From Alteribacillus bidgolensis (GTDB lineage Bacteria; Bacillota; Bacilli; Bacillales; Marinococcaceae): DNA of 64,000 bases. The stretch lies in assembly GCF_002886255.1 (NCBI RefSeq), contig NZ_KZ614149.1, positions 1,426,001 to 1,490,000 of the forward strand, read 5' to 3'. Within the stretch, counting starts at the first letter, position 1. The number at the start of each line of letters is the position of its first letter. Below, one piece after another: positions 53,349-62,808 of this stretch. Under the pieces are notes generated by a model. It saw nothing but the letters and a program-made list of their open reading frames with translations. It was not told the origin of the DNA and made no database searches. The translations under genes and the position numbers were made by a program.

Positions 53349-53972
53349 CGAAAAGCCTATTGTAATGCCAATACTACTAATTAATTCTAATTCATTTAAA
53401 TTATTTAATTTTCTAGTTAAAGAGAGTTATTGTTACATCATGCCGCCCATTCCCTGAGTAGAATAAACACTTAAATATGAGAGTGAAAAACGTTTTATAG
53501 TAGGTATTATAACCGAATTATTTTAAATTCAGGCTAAATAAGATATCAATATTTATGAACAATATCCAGTCATAAGCCAGTCACCAAAAGCCCCTGTGAT
53601 TTTTTTCGTAGAACCCAGCCTAATAACTTCAATGGTATGACCATCCAAGGAAAGGCATACAATTAATAAGACTAGATGAGGATTAAAGGAGAAACTCCTG
53701 CTTTTTCCCCAGCAAGGGTTACCTTTAGTCGGAGTTTCTTCACCATACTTATTAACCACCTCCACCCTCGTTGGCCTTTAAAACAGTCAATTTTCGAAAC
53801 GGTGTTTTTTCCATTCTCGTAAGCTGTTAGCACTTTTTGTTTGAACGTAAACTATAGGATTTTTTTGACGTAGAAAAACCCCCTTTAGATAAAACAAATA
53901 TTATATTTATATCTGTCTACCTAAAAGGGGAGCTTATCATTTCTCTGACAGGCTAATATATAAAGTTCATTT
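53349..53972. other. gene-free stretch before aldA
   Basis: No recognised gene. A 70-codon minus-strand frame at 53553-53765 has an in-frame start behind GGAGGTGG but no family resemblance, and I leave it uncalled. Confidence 0.4.
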
Positions 53973-53973
53973 A

Positions 53974-55428
53974 TTAATATTGGATATAGACGGCATGAGT
54001 TTGCAAAAATTCTTCCAGTCCATGTTTCCCATCGGCTCCGCCAATACCTGATTTCTTCCAACCCGCATGGAACCCTTGGATCGCTTCAAAGCTTTCACGG
54101 TTGACATAGGTCTCACCGAATTCCAATTCGTTGCTAGCTCTCATTATATGGTTGATGTCCTGTGTAAAAATGGCTGAAGTTAAACCATATTGACAATCAT
54201 TCGCAAGCTCGATAGCTTCGTCTAGCGTTGAGAAAGAAGAAATAGGTAAAACAGGTCCGAATATTTCTTCTCGCATGATTTCCATACTGTTATCGACGTT
54301 GACTAATACCGTCGGTTCATAGTAATAACCTTTTGTATCGTCGCCACGCTTTCCGCCTGTAAGGACTTTGGCTCCCCCTTCAACAGCACGGCCTACCATG
54401 TCTTCCACATTCTTCAACCCGTCTTCGCTGGAAAGTGGTCCCATATCCACACTTTTATTTTCTAACGGATTACCAAAAGTCACTTCAGACATCGCTTTCG
54501 TAATTTTTGTGATGAACTCATCCGCTATGCCTTCATGGACGTAAACACGTTCTGTACAGTTACATACTTGTCCAGTATTAATCACACGGGAGTCTACGAC
54601 CGATTTAACTGCTAAATCAATATTTGCATCGTCCATGACAATTGATGGTGCTTTTCCGCCCAATTCCAACGAGACATTCGTGATATTTTGAGATGCTTTT
54701 TCCATAACTTTCATTCCGGCACCTGTACTTCCAGTAAGACTGATCATGCTGATTTTAGGGTTTTTGGAGAGTTCTTCGCCCACTACGCTGCCTGCTCCTG
54801 TGACGATATTGATAACCCCTTTCGGCAAACCTACTTCGTCAAGGATCTTCGCAAATTCCAAGGCATTATTAGGAGAAATACTGCTCGGTTTAAGTACGAT
54901 CGTATTTCCGGTTAATAGTGCCGGAGCTGCTTTTCTTGCTATGAGGAAGAACGGAAAGTTCCACGGTAAAATCCCTGCCACTACTCCGATCGGCTGTTTG
55001 TAAATTAAGATGTTTTCGTTTTCCCGGTCACTCGGAACGATTTCCCCTTCATACTTACGTGCCCATCCGGCAATGTATTCAAAATAATCGGCCGTCACAC
55101 TCACTTCTACCTTCGCCAGATCAAATGTTTTCCCCATCTCTTCTGAAATGACAGTAGCTAACTCGTCTACATTGCTGCGAATCTCATGACAAATCGCAAA
55201 TAGATATTTCGCCCTCTCCGAGGATGACTTTTTTCTCCATTCTTTTTGCGCTTTTTCCGAAGACTCAATGGCCTTTTGCGCATCTTCCAGGGTTGCTTTT
55301 GGTACGGTAGAAATGACGCTCTCGGTTGCAGGGTTCGTAACTTCAATCGTTTCCTGATTACTCGAATCAACTAGTTCGCCATCAATATACATTTGATATT
55401 CCTTTGTTAACGCATTCACTTCTTTCAT
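53974..55428 (-). CDS. aldA: lactaldehyde dehydrogenase, AldA type
   Basis: A 484-residue aldehyde dehydrogenase with oxyanion Asn157 (LPWNFPFF), base Glu256 (LELGGKAP) and nucleophile Cys289 (GQVCNCTERVYVHEG). The end, FEAIQGFHAGWKKSGIGGAD then GKHGLEEFLQTHAVYIQ, is close to E. coli AldA. It oxidises L-lactaldehyde from the rhamnulose-1-phosphate aldolase step to L-lactate with NAD+. It is divergent from rhaM and shares the operator pair between them. The ATG at 55428 has AAAGGGTGG eight bases upstream; the GTG at 55440 is less likely. Confidence 0.92.
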   Translation of the reverse strand: MKEVNALTKEYQMYIDGELVDSSNQETIEVTNPATESVISTVPKATLEDAQKAIESSEKAQKEWRKKSSSERAKYLFAICHEIRSNVDELATVISEEMGKTFDLAKVEVSVTADYFEYIAGWARKYEGEIVPSDRENENILIYKQPIGVVAGILPWNFPFFLIARKAAPALLTGNTIVLKPSSISPNNALEFAKILDEVGLPKGVINIVTGAGSVVGEELSKNPKISMISLTGSTGAGMKVMEKASQNITNVSLELGGKAPSIVMDDANIDLAVKSVVDSRVINTGQVCNCTERVYVHEGIADEFITKITKAMSEVTFGNPLENKSVDMGPLSSEDGLKNVEDMVGRAVEGGAKVLTGGKRGDDTKGYYYEPTVLVNVDNSMEIMREEIFGPVLPISSFSTLDEAIELANDCQYGLTSAIFTQDINHIMRASNELEFGETYVNRESFEAIQGFHAGWKKSGIGGADGKHGLEEFLQTHAVYIQY

Positions 55429-55490
55429 GTTCTCATCCACCCTTTATATGAATTGAAATTTCTTTTATTATCATAAAATTACAAAAGTAA

Positions 55491-55545
55491 TAAGTCAACA
55501 AAAACAAAGAAATAACTTTTATTTTCTTTTGTTTTTGTTGACTTA
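55491..55545. promoter_or_regulatory. inverted operator pair between aldA and rhaM
   Basis: TAAGTCAACAAAAACAAAG (55491-55509) and its mirror CTTTTGTTTTTGTTGACTTA (55526-55545) face each other across 16 nt in the divergent promoter region. A third copy lies at 56071 before rhaD. Likely binding sites for the DeoR-type regulator at 57276. Confidence 0.65.
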
Positions 55546-55624
55546 TAGGGTATGTGACTTTAATATGGAGGTAACTCTCAAAGAGTCTATGAGGCAATGG
55601 GACTAAAATAAATGAGGTGAAAAT

Positions 55625-55939
55625 ATGTTCAGAAAAGCATTTATAATGAAAGTTTATCCCGACCAACAACAAGAATATGAAAAGAGACATAAAGAAATCT
55701 GGCCAGAGATGGTAGAGGAACTTCGTAAGCACGGCGTGAAAAGTTATTCTATTTTTCTCAACCCAAAGACGAGCGAACTGTATGGGTACATTGAGATTGA
55801 GGATGGGCAACTTTGGAGTGAAATGGCGGAGACAGAAATTAATCAAAAGTGGTGGGAGTATATGAGTCCCGTGATGGAAACGCATCCGGATCACCGCCCA
55901 GTGTCATTTGATTTACAAGAAGTGTTTCACCTGGAGTGA
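55625..55939 (+). CDS. rhaM: L-rhamnose mutarotase
   Basis: A 104-residue RhaM: FRKAFIMKVYPDQQQEYEKR, a conserved HKEIWPEM and the end WWEYMSPVMETHPDHRPVSF. It speeds conversion between alpha and beta L-rhamnopyranose, so that the isomerase gets its preferred anomer. The likely catalytic His and Tyr (YEKRHKEIWPE, IFLNPKTSELYGYIEI) are present. GAGGTG precedes the ATG. Confidence 0.95.
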   Translation: MFRKAFIMKVYPDQQQEYEKRHKEIWPEMVEELRKHGVKSYSIFLNPKTSELYGYIEIEDGQLWSEMAETEINQKWWEYMSPVMETHPDHRPVSFDLQEVFHLE

Positions 55940-56343
55940 AAGCAAAAGGAGTGTATGACAGGTACTAGAAGTTCGAGCGTTCTCTACTAACCAGCGATCT
56001 TCAGATCTCGAAAGAATAATGGAGTCTACCTATCAATTGCAACAAAAAAGCAAAAAATGACCTTTTTTTACTTTTGTTTTTGTTGATTTGGAGGGTTGTT
56101 TAAGGTTATCATGGAGATAGATATTACAGGTTGTGGTAAAAGAAAGTGCTTCATCCAGAGAGATTCCAAAATTTCATAAGGCATCTTTCCGTAGTATTTT
56201 GAAGGTAGGAATGCTTTTCAGTCGAATCCATTAAGTGATTGTCCATATAACAGATGCTATTTGAAGAGTAGCGATGGGAGAAATAAAATTACGGGATATC
56301 AAAAATAAATAAAGGCTTTTAGTTAGCAGAAAGGATTTACAAG
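55940..56343 (+). other. intergenic region before rhaD
   Basis: No gene recognised. It contains the third operator copy (56071-56089) and probably the rhaD promoter, with a leader of about 250 nt. Confidence 0.5.
56071..56089 (+). promoter_or_regulatory. DeoR-type operator copy upstream of rhaD
   Basis: CTTTTGTTTTTGTTGATTT matches the right arm of the aldA/rhaM operator pair at 18 of 19 bases. It is 255 nt before the rhaD start. Confidence 0.6.
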
Positions 56344-57192
56344 ATGTGTGTAATGAACAAAGTAAAAATGAATCAAGCTATCTTAGACGCACCTTTTATA
56401 CAAGATATGATGAACAATACGTATGACATGTGGAATCGTGGATGGGATGAGCTGAATGGCGGAAATATCAGCTGCTTATTGGATGAAGGGGAAGTCTCCA
56501 ACTACTTAAATGTGAATCATGTATTAAGAACTATTGACTTAGCTTTCCCGGTACCTGAACTTGCCGGTAAATTCTTTATAGTGACAGGGTCTGGAAAATA
56601 CTTTCGACATGTTCGGGAAAAGCCGGAAGAATGTCTCGGAATTATACGTGTCAGTTCCGATGGTGAAAGTATAGAATTATTATGGGGACTGCGTGATGGA
56701 TCTTCGCCTACAAGCGAACTGGCATCGCATTTCATGAGCCATATCACCCGTTTAAAACAAAATCCCTCCCATAAGGTCATCATGCATTCCCACACTACAC
56801 ATTTGATTGCCATGACCTTCAATCATGAACTGGATGAAGTCCTTTTTACAAGAACACTCTGGAAGATGTGCACAGAATGTCTCGTTGTCTTTCCTGAAGG
56901 GATTGGGATCCTGCCGTGGATGGTTCCAGGCACGGATGAAATCGGGAGGAAAACGGCAGATAAGATGACGGACTTCCGGCTTGTAATATGGCCACATCAC
57001 GGAATTTTCGGTGCAGGTAAATCCTTATCGGAAGCATTTGGACTACTCGAAACCGTTGAAAAAGCAGCACACATCTATATGCTGACAAGTACCCACAAAG
57101 GGGGAATCAAACAAGTGATTACAGATCAGGAATTAAAGGATCTTGCTAAACGATTTGCTGTAAACCCTCCTGAAAAGTACTTCACCGAGTAA
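56344..57192 (+). CDS. rhaD: rhamnulose-1-phosphate aldolase
   Basis: A 282-residue class II aldolase of the AraD/FucA superfamily. It splits L-rhamnulose 1-phosphate into dihydroxyacetone phosphate and L-lactaldehyde. Seen are MWNRGWDELNGGNIS, FIVTGSGKYF, the zinc ligands in VIMHSHTTHL (His148, His150) and a third His in WPHHGIFGAG. AAAGG lies nine bases before the ATG. The lactaldehyde product goes to AldA. Confidence 0.95.
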   Translation: MCVMNKVKMNQAILDAPFIQDMMNNTYDMWNRGWDELNGGNISCLLDEGEVSNYLNVNHVLRTIDLAFPVPELAGKFFIVTGSGKYFRHVREKPEECLGIIRVSSDGESIELLWGLRDGSSPTSELASHFMSHITRLKQNPSHKVIMHSHTTHLIAMTFNHELDEVLFTRTLWKMCTECLVVFPEGIGILPWMVPGTDEIGRKTADKMTDFRLVIWPHHGIFGAGKSLSEAFGLLETVEKAAHIYMLTSTHKGGIKQVITDQELKDLAKRFAVNPPEKYFTE

Positions 57193-57275
57193 AGGAGATT
57201 TTTTCATCGATCATATATGCTATCCTTAAAATCAAACAGGCAATTTTCCTCGATCTATAGAAAGTTGGTGTGTAA

Positions 57276-58064
57276 ATGCTAATAGCTGAAAGACAACAAA
57301 GAATAGTTGAACTTGTCAATGAACGGGAAAGTGTAAGGGTTTCGGAATTGAGTAAGGTTTTCTCCGTTACAGAGGAAACCATCCGAAGGGATTTAGAAAA
57401 GCTGGAAAAGAATAAAAAGCTGGCGAGAAGTCATGGGGGAGCCGTCAGCCTTCAACCTTCCGATTCATCAGAAACCCCTTATACCAAACGTGAAATCATA
57501 AATGTTAAAGAAAAAAAGCAGATCGCTCTGGAAGCTGTAAAGCATGTTAACTCTGGGGACAAAATCATATTAGACGCCAGCACAACAGCCTGGTACATGG
57601 CTAAAGCTTTACCTGATGAACCGCTGACCGTCCTTACCAATTCCATTAAAGTGGCTCTGGAATTGAGCGATAAGAAAGAGATTACGGTCATTTCAACTGG
57701 TGGAACATTATTGTCTAAATCGCTCTCTTATGTTGGTCCTTTAGCCGAAGCTTCTTTAAAAACGTATTTTGTAGATAAAACTTTCATTTCATGCAAAGGG
57801 CTTCATACAGAACGTGGGATGAGTGAATCGGATGAACATCAGACCATCATAAAAAGAACGATGGTAAATTGTGCAGAACGGACGTATGTTTTAGTCGATT
57901 ACAGCAAATTTGGCGTTCAGGATTTCTCCCGGATCGATCAATTAGATGCCATTCACCGGGTAATTACCGATCACAATGCGTCCCCTTCCGCCCTGCAACA
58001 ACTGGAAGATAAAGGTATAGAAGTCACAGTAGTCGATACAGTTTCTCAACAGGAAGTCATTTGA
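57276..58064 (+). CDS. rhaR: DeoR-family regulator of rhamnose genes
   Basis: A 262-residue DeoR/GlpR protein with the N-terminal helix-turn-helix ERQQRIVELVNERESVRVSE then LSKVFSVTEETIRRDLEKLE, and a C-terminal DeoRC sensor (DKIILDASTTAWYMAKAL; CKGLHTERGMSESDE). It sits 84 nt after rhaD. In B. subtilis the DeoR-type RhaR (YulB) represses the rhamnose genes and is released by rhamnulose 1-phosphate; the same is inferred here, with the three CTTTTGTTTTTGTTGA boxes as targets. Confidence 0.88.
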   Translation: MLIAERQQRIVELVNERESVRVSELSKVFSVTEETIRRDLEKLEKNKKLARSHGGAVSLQPSDSSETPYTKREIINVKEKKQIALEAVKHVNSGDKIILDASTTAWYMAKALPDEPLTVLTNSIKVALELSDKKEITVISTGGTLLSKSLSYVGPLAEASLKTYFVDKTFISCKGLHTERGMSESDEHQTIIKRTMVNCAERTYVLVDYSKFGVQDFSRIDQLDAIHRVITDHNASPSALQQLEDKGIEVTVVDTVSQQEVI

Positions 58065-58068
58065 GGGA

Positions 58069-58106
58069 AAAGGGATAGAATTTTCACCCGAAGTCTATCC
58101 CTTTTC
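58069..58106 (+). terminator. terminator of the rhaR transcript
   Basis: AAAAGGGATAGA (58069-58080) and TCTATCCCTTTT (58095-58106) form a 12-bp stem followed by CTCTCG. It starts 5 nt after the rhaR stop. Confidence 0.65.
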
Positions 58107-58117
58107 TCTCGTATCAA

Positions 58118-58159
58118 AAAACATCCACCACTGAGGCGCAGCAGTGGTGGATGTTTTTA
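58118..58159. terminator. strong bidirectional terminator between rhaR and rhaA
   Basis: AAAAACATCCACCACTG (58118-58134) and CAGTGGTGGATGTTTTT (58143-58159) form a perfect 17-bp stem with an 8-nt loop and A/T tails on both sides, between convergent genes. Confidence 0.9.
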
Positions 58160-58187
58160 TATAGAAAATTCAATACACACTCGTTTT

Positions 58188-59444
58188 TCAGGATCGCTTG
58201 GATAGAACCTCTTCCTCATATTGCCGGACATCATTCAACCATGTTTCTTTGACAGGAACATTCATTTCCTCGCAATAATAATCCCAGATGGCACCGAACG
58301 GATACGTCTTGAACTCCTCCATCAAGGCTAAACGATCCGTAAAATTCCCCGCTTCCTGTAATTCCTTCAAATGGTCATTTGGAAGCAGCAGACCATATAA
58401 TAAAGCTTTAATCATATTCCTTGTACCAATCGTCCAGGCTGCGACTCTGTTAATACTTGCATCAAAAAAGTCCAGCCCTATACGAACCTGATCCAACGCA
58501 TCATTCCTGACAATCTCCATTCCGATTTCTTTCAGTTCATCATCTAGGGCGACCACGTGATCACTATCCCACCTTACAGGTCTTGAAACATGAAGAGCAA
58601 CCTGGTCGCTGTATAATAGCATAGCCGAAATTTTATTCGATACGACTTCTGTAGGATGATAGTGTCCTGTATCCAGTAAGCATAATTTGTCGTTCTTCAA
58701 TGCGTATCCCATATAAAATTCATGAGAACCTACCACATAAGCTTCCGATCCAATTCCGAATAGCTTACTTTCTACAGCATCCACATTGTATTGTTCATCG
58801 ACCTCATCGGAAAAAATCTCATCCAATGACTCCTTCAATCGTTTCCTGGGCGTCAGACGGTCACTCGGAATATCTTTGTACCCATCAGGAACCCATATAT
58901 TCGTCACGGAAGGTGTTCCTAATTCTTTTCCAAAGTATTCCCCAATTTTACGACTGGCGATACAGTGACGAATCCAAAAGTCTCGGATAGATGGATCCGG
59001 GTGGGACAACGTTAACCCGTCATCCGCTTTCGGGTGGGAGAATAGGGTGGGATTGAAATCCAGGCCAAGTCTATTATCTTTTGCCCAATTGACCCAGTTT
59101 TCAAAGTTTTCAGGCTTCAGTTTATCCCGTTCAACCACTTCTCCTTTTGTTTCTCCATAAATCGCATGAAGGTTGATCCGATGTTGACCCGGAATCAGGG
59201 AAAGCGCCATCTCCAAATCACTTCTGAGTTCGTCCGGGGTCGACGCTTTCCCCGGGTAATTTCCTGTCACATCGATCCCTCCCGAAAGCTCCTGCTTGTT
59301 CACTTCAAACCCTCCGACATCATCCCCCTGCCAGCAGTGAATCGAAATCGGTACGTTCTTTAATTTTTCCAGGGCTTCCTCTACATCGACGCCCCATTTT
59401 TCATATTCTTCTTTCGCCCATTCAAAATTTCCTTTTATGGTCAT
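58188..59444 (-). CDS. rhaA: L-rhamnose isomerase
   Basis: A 418-residue RhaA, the usual length. It interconverts L-rhamnose and L-rhamnulose in a Mn2+-dependent TIM barrel. Family phrases are VPISIHCWQGDDVGGFE at the N-terminus, RLGLDFNPTLFSHPKADDGL, LCLLDTGHYHPTEVVSNKIS and RIGLDFFDASINRVAAWTIG. AGGAGG precedes the ATG. It is downstream of rhaB on the same strand with an 18-nt gap. Confidence 0.96.
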   Translation of the reverse strand: MTIKGNFEWAKEEYEKWGVDVEEALEKLKNVPISIHCWQGDDVGGFEVNKQELSGGIDVTGNYPGKASTPDELRSDLEMALSLIPGQHRINLHAIYGETKGEVVERDKLKPENFENWVNWAKDNRLGLDFNPTLFSHPKADDGLTLSHPDPSIRDFWIRHCIASRKIGEYFGKELGTPSVTNIWVPDGYKDIPSDRLTPRKRLKESLDEIFSDEVDEQYNVDAVESKLFGIGSEAYVVGSHEFYMGYALKNDKLCLLDTGHYHPTEVVSNKISAMLLYSDQVALHVSRPVRWDSDHVVALDDELKEIGMEIVRNDALDQVRIGLDFFDASINRVAAWTIGTRNMIKALLYGLLLPNDHLKELQEAGNFTDRLALMEEFKTYPFGAIWDYYCEEMNVPVKETWLNDVRQYEEEVLSKRS

Positions 59445-59462
59445 GTCCGTTCCTCCTCTTTT

Positions 59463-60872
59463 TTATACAGAAACCTTTACATATTGTTTAATAGGAAAGG
59501 ATCGTCTAATAAGGCTTCTGGCCTGATTGATGTTGTCCAATTCCTCGAGGGAGAGTAATTGTGAAACGATATTTCCGATTGCCGTAGCCTCTACCGGCCC
59601 GGCGAGCACCTCTTTCCCCGTCGAATCTGCAATCAGCTGATTAAGCATTTCATTCTGGCATCCACCACCAATGACATTTATCGTGGAGAACTCTTTTTCG
59701 AAAATCTCCTCAATTTGCCGGATCGCTTGTTTATAACGATCTGCTAAACTGTCAAACACACATTTAGCGACTTCTCCCGGCGTTGAAGGAGGGACCTGAT
59801 CTGTTTCTGCACAGTATTTCCGAATTTCTTCCACCATATTTTCAGGCTTTAAAAAGCGTTGATCATCCACCTCTACCTTAGATGTAAAATGCCCGGCCTC
59901 ATGGGCCAAGTCTACAAAATCCGCGAAAGAATAGTGATCAAGGTAATTCCGCTTGACCTCCTGGATGATCCAAAGCCCCATAATGTTCTTTAAGAAGCGA
60001 AAACGATAATCGATTCCCCCTTCATTCGTGAAGTTGTAATCCATTGCCTTCGGGACACAAATCGGGAATCTATTTTCGACTCCGATTAGAGACCACGTTC
60101 CTGAGCTGAGATAAATCGTCTCATTGGCAGACGGGACAGACAGGACAGCTGACCCCGTATCATGCGTGGCTGGTAAAATGACCTCCATATCAAAACCGAA
60201 TTCTTCAGCAAGCTCTTTTCTCATGGGGCCAAGCTTTGTTTTAGGAGGCTTAATTTCGTGAAACATGGAAGGATTAATGCCTAACTGTTCTATCAATTCC
60301 TTATCCCACTGTTTAGTAAAGGCATTCACTAACTGGGTGGATGTGGCATTCGTATATTCATTGGCTTTTACACCCGTTAGTAAAAAGTTCAAATAATCCG
60401 GAATCATGAGAAAAGATTTTGCCTTATCCAATATTTCCGGGTGATTTTTTTTCAAGTAATAAAGCTGATAAATCGTATTGAACTTTTGAAACTGGATGCC
60501 GGTTTCGAAATACAATGCTTCCTTTCTCACAATTTGAAGGACTTCCTCCATCATCCCGTCTGTCCTTCGATCACGATAGGAGACAGCGTCCGTCAACAAT
60601 TCATCATTCTCATCCAACAGGACAAAATCAACAGCCCATGTATCAATTCCGAGACTTACGGGTTCTATTTCAGCTGTACGACACTTCTTTATCCCGGCTT
60701 TGATTTCATGAAAAATCTTCTGTATATCCCAACAGAAAAATTCTCCGTTTTTGCTTATCTTATTTCCAAAACGGTGGATTTCCTGAAGGGTTAACCTGTC
60801 CTCTTCCACCCTGCCCGCCATTAACCTGCCGCTGGAAGCTCCTATATCCACGGCTATACTATATTTACTCAC
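59463..60872 (-). CDS. rhaB: rhamnulokinase
   Basis: A 469-residue FGGY kinase. The phosphate-binding N-terminus is AVDIGASSGRLMAG, the catalytic Asp lies in LGIDTWAVDFVLLD, and the C-terminal nucleotide region has INVIGGGCQNEMLNQLIADS. It makes L-rhamnulose 1-phosphate for RhaD. The start is GTG, with AGAGGTG just upstream. A cre-like box 16 nt upstream of the gene suggests CcpA repression. rhaA follows in the same transcript. Confidence 0.95.
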   Translation of the reverse strand: MSKYSIAVDIGASSGRLMAGRVEEDRLTLQEIHRFGNKISKNGEFFCWDIQKIFHEIKAGIKKCRTAEIEPVSLGIDTWAVDFVLLDENDELLTDAVSYRDRRTDGMMEEVLQIVRKEALYFETGIQFQKFNTIYQLYYLKKNHPEILDKAKSFLMIPDYLNFLLTGVKANEYTNATSTQLVNAFTKQWDKELIEQLGINPSMFHEIKPPKTKLGPMRKELAEEFGFDMEVILPATHDTGSAVLSVPSANETIYLSSGTWSLIGVENRFPICVPKAMDYNFTNEGGIDYRFRFLKNIMGLWIIQEVKRNYLDHYSFADFVDLAHEAGHFTSKVEVDDQRFLKPENMVEEIRKYCAETDQVPPSTPGEVAKCVFDSLADRYKQAIRQIEEIFEKEFSTINVIGGGCQNEMLNQLIADSTGKEVLAGPVEATAIGNIVSQLLSLEELDNINQARSLIRRSFPIKQYVKVSV

Positions 60873-60887
60873 ATTCTCACCTCTTCG

Positions 60888-60901
60888 TGTAAGCGCTAAC
60901 T
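60888..60901 (-). promoter_or_regulatory. cre-like box at the rhaB promoter
   Basis: TGTAAGCGCTAACT matches the CcpA consensus TGWAANCGNTNWCA except at the last base. It lies right before the rhaB ribosome site, where bound CcpA would block transcription. Confidence 0.6.
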
Positions 60902-61068
60902 ACGTTTATCATAAAGGGTTATCCCGTTTTTTTTAATAACGCCATTCATTTATTTATTGTCCTTATTTGCAACAGAAAAGGATGTGAAATGTATGGAACA
61001 GCCAGTCCCTGATGCGGAATCGTCCCTCTTTTCAGCCCATTTTCTATCCTTATTTGGCACATAAAAAA

Positions 61069-61101
61069 AGAAGTGGGGCACATGATCATCACCTCACTTC
61101 T
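61069..61101 (-). terminator. terminator of the AraC-family gene
   Basis: The minus strand reads AGAAGTGAGG, loop, CCCCACTTCT and then TTTTTTT. The stem overlaps the stop codon of the regulator gene. Confidence 0.8.
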
Positions 61102-62077
61102 AGATCTCTTCAAATTGGTCACGGTATTGTTTCGGAGTTACACCGTATTTCTTTTTGAAAATCCGGTAAAAGTAACTGATGTTGTCATATCCTACCTGTT
61201 CCACGATGGAGGAAATCGACAGATGATTGATTTTTAATAGATCCATCGCTACACTTAATCGTTTTTCCTGTAATAAATCTTTAAAGTTTTTGTTCGTGAT
61301 TTTTTTAATGTTTTTGCTGAGCCAATAATGAGTTTGATTCAATTCTTTTGCCAGTTCATATAAATTGGCCGTCCGGTAATGCTCTTCAATATATTTTAAG
61401 GCTTTCATGATCATCTGGTGTTCAAGATTCCCGTCGTTAAGCTTTTTCAGTTTATCAGAATGTTTGACGAGCTCAATCATGAGTAAACCCATATACAGCT
61501 TGATCGAAGACTGAGACAAGAGGCTCGGTTCCATAATTTCCCTAATCACCCGTTTGACGAGCTCCTGGATGGATTCCACTTCAGAAACGGCAAAATAAAG
61601 GAACTGTCCATTCTGCGTATGTTCAAATAGGCTGTTTATCAGGAAATCATTCATCGTATTCTCTGTATTATCGGTCGTCAAATAGGTGAAAATATATTCA
61701 AAGAACTTGGGGCGGATGATGAAATTGATAATGATATCTTCTCGCTCACATGCTTTTATTTCATGCTCAATAAACTGATTGAGCAGAATCAATTCCCCTT
61801 GTTTCAGCCGAATCGGGGTCTCCCCTACAGTTTGCTCAAGTTTGCCGCTGTATACATAATTCATCTCGATATAATCATGCTTATGCTTCGGAAAATCCGC
61901 ATATCTTGCATGTTTCCTGATCATGATCATTTTATCTAAATCCATCAACTTCTCACTTTGAATGATAAAATCCCCCCTATTTGTATAGAGGTCTTTTTTC
62001 ACTTGATTGCTTTGCTGCAACAGTGATTTTTCTTCATCTGTTTCCTGAAGCAGCTGATGAAGGATATCCGCTGACAA
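61100..62077 (-). CDS. AraC-family regulator with cupin sensor domain
   Basis: A 325-residue regulator. The N-terminal half holds a cupin-like sugar-sensing domain (KHKHDYIEMNYVYSGKLEQT; GELILLNQFIEHEIKA), the C-terminal half two helix-turn-helix units (LYELAKELNQTHYWLSKNIK; LSISSIVEQVGYDNISYFYR). It starts at TTG after GAGGGTG. It lies between rhaBA and kdgA-kdgK-kduI on the same strand. It may activate one of these sets, but which one is not decided by sequence. Confidence 0.9.
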   Translation of the reverse strand: MSADILHQLLQETDEEKSLLQQSNQVKKDLYTNRGDFIIQSEKLMDLDKMIMIRKHARYADFPKHKHDYIEMNYVYSGKLEQTVGETPIRLKQGELILLNQFIEHEIKACEREDIIINFIIRPKFFEYIFTYLTTDNTENTMNDFLINSLFEHTQNGQFLYFAVSEVESIQELVKRVIREIMEPSLLSQSSIKLYMGLLMIELVKHSDKLKKLNDGNLEHQMIMKALKYIEEHYRTANLYELAKELNQTHYWLSKNIKKITNKNFKDLLQEKRLSVAMDLLKINHLSISSIVEQVGYDNISYFYRIFKKKYGVTPKQYRDQFEEI

Positions 62078-62160
62078 TTATCGTTCACCCTCTCCCTTAT
62101 GGTAGTCGACACGAGAGGTAAATGGATTTTCCAACTCGACCTCGCTACGGAAAAGAAGGA

Positions 62161-62808
62161 TTATGATCTCGCTTCTTTTACGGCTTCGGTATAGGATGTA
62201 GCATTTTGTTCAATTTCAGTAAAATTTCCTTCTGCAATTAAAGTATGATTGACAAGGTTTCCGCCTGCCCCAATAGCAACTGCTCCAGCCCTTATAAAGT
62301 CTGCCGCATTATCAAGATCAACGCCACCTGTCGTCATGATTGGGATTTGGGGTAACGGTCCTTTCATGTTCTTAATGAACGAAGCCCCTACGGAAGAGGC
62401 CGGAAAAACTTTCACCATGTCGACTCCCATCTCATAAGCCGTAATTGCCTCCGTCGGCGTCATGACCCCTGGAACAGATAGTTTGCCATATCTAAGAGTC
62501 GTTTTCACAACGTCTTCGTTTAACACTGGGCTTACAATGAATTCAGCTCCGCTATCGATCGCCTGTTTTGCCGTTTCACTATCCAGGACAGTTCCTGCTC
62601 CAATGATGGCCTGACCTTTGAAGGCAGTCGTCAATTTTCGGATAGCAGCGAGTCCATTCGGATCATCGACGGTTACCTCAAGTGCATTTACACCGCCTTT
62701 AATCAGACTTTCACATACCTGTTCAACAGCATGTTCCGGTACTTTACGAATAACAGCCACGACACCGCTTTCTACTAAACGATGGAATAGAGTAATTTTA
62801 TTGATCAC
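62161..62808 (-). CDS. kdgA: 2-keto-3-deoxy-6-phosphogluconate aldolase
   Basis: A 215-residue class I KDPG/KHG aldolase. Motifs are VVAVIRKVPEHAV, GVNALEVTVDDPNG (catalytic Glu), VKVFPASSVG with the Schiff-base Lys, and IPIMTTGGVDLDN. It cleaves KDPG to pyruvate and glyceraldehyde 3-phosphate. The GTG at 62808 overlaps the kdgK stop (GTGA) and has AGGAAG eight bases upstream, so I prefer it to the GTG at 62817. Confidence 0.93.
   Translation of the reverse strand: MINKITLFHRLVESGVVAVIRKVPEHAVEQVCESLIKGGVNALEVTVDDPNGLAAIRKLTTAFKGQAIIGAGTVLDSETAKQAIDSGAEFIVSPVLNEDVVKTTLRYGKLSVPGVMTPTEAITAYEMGVDMVKVFPASSVGASFIKNMKGPLPQIPIMTTGGVDLDNAADFIRAGAVAIGAGGNLVNHTLIAEGNFTEIEQNATSYTEAVKEARS

Noticed and set aside
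53553..53765. 70-codon minus-strand reading frame
   Set aside because: It has a fair ribosome site, but I see no family or domain; too weak to call.
53974..55428. succinate-semialdehyde dehydrogenase (GabD)
   Set aside because: The C-terminal GFHAGWKKSGIGGADGKHG and the rhamnose neighbours fit AldA better.
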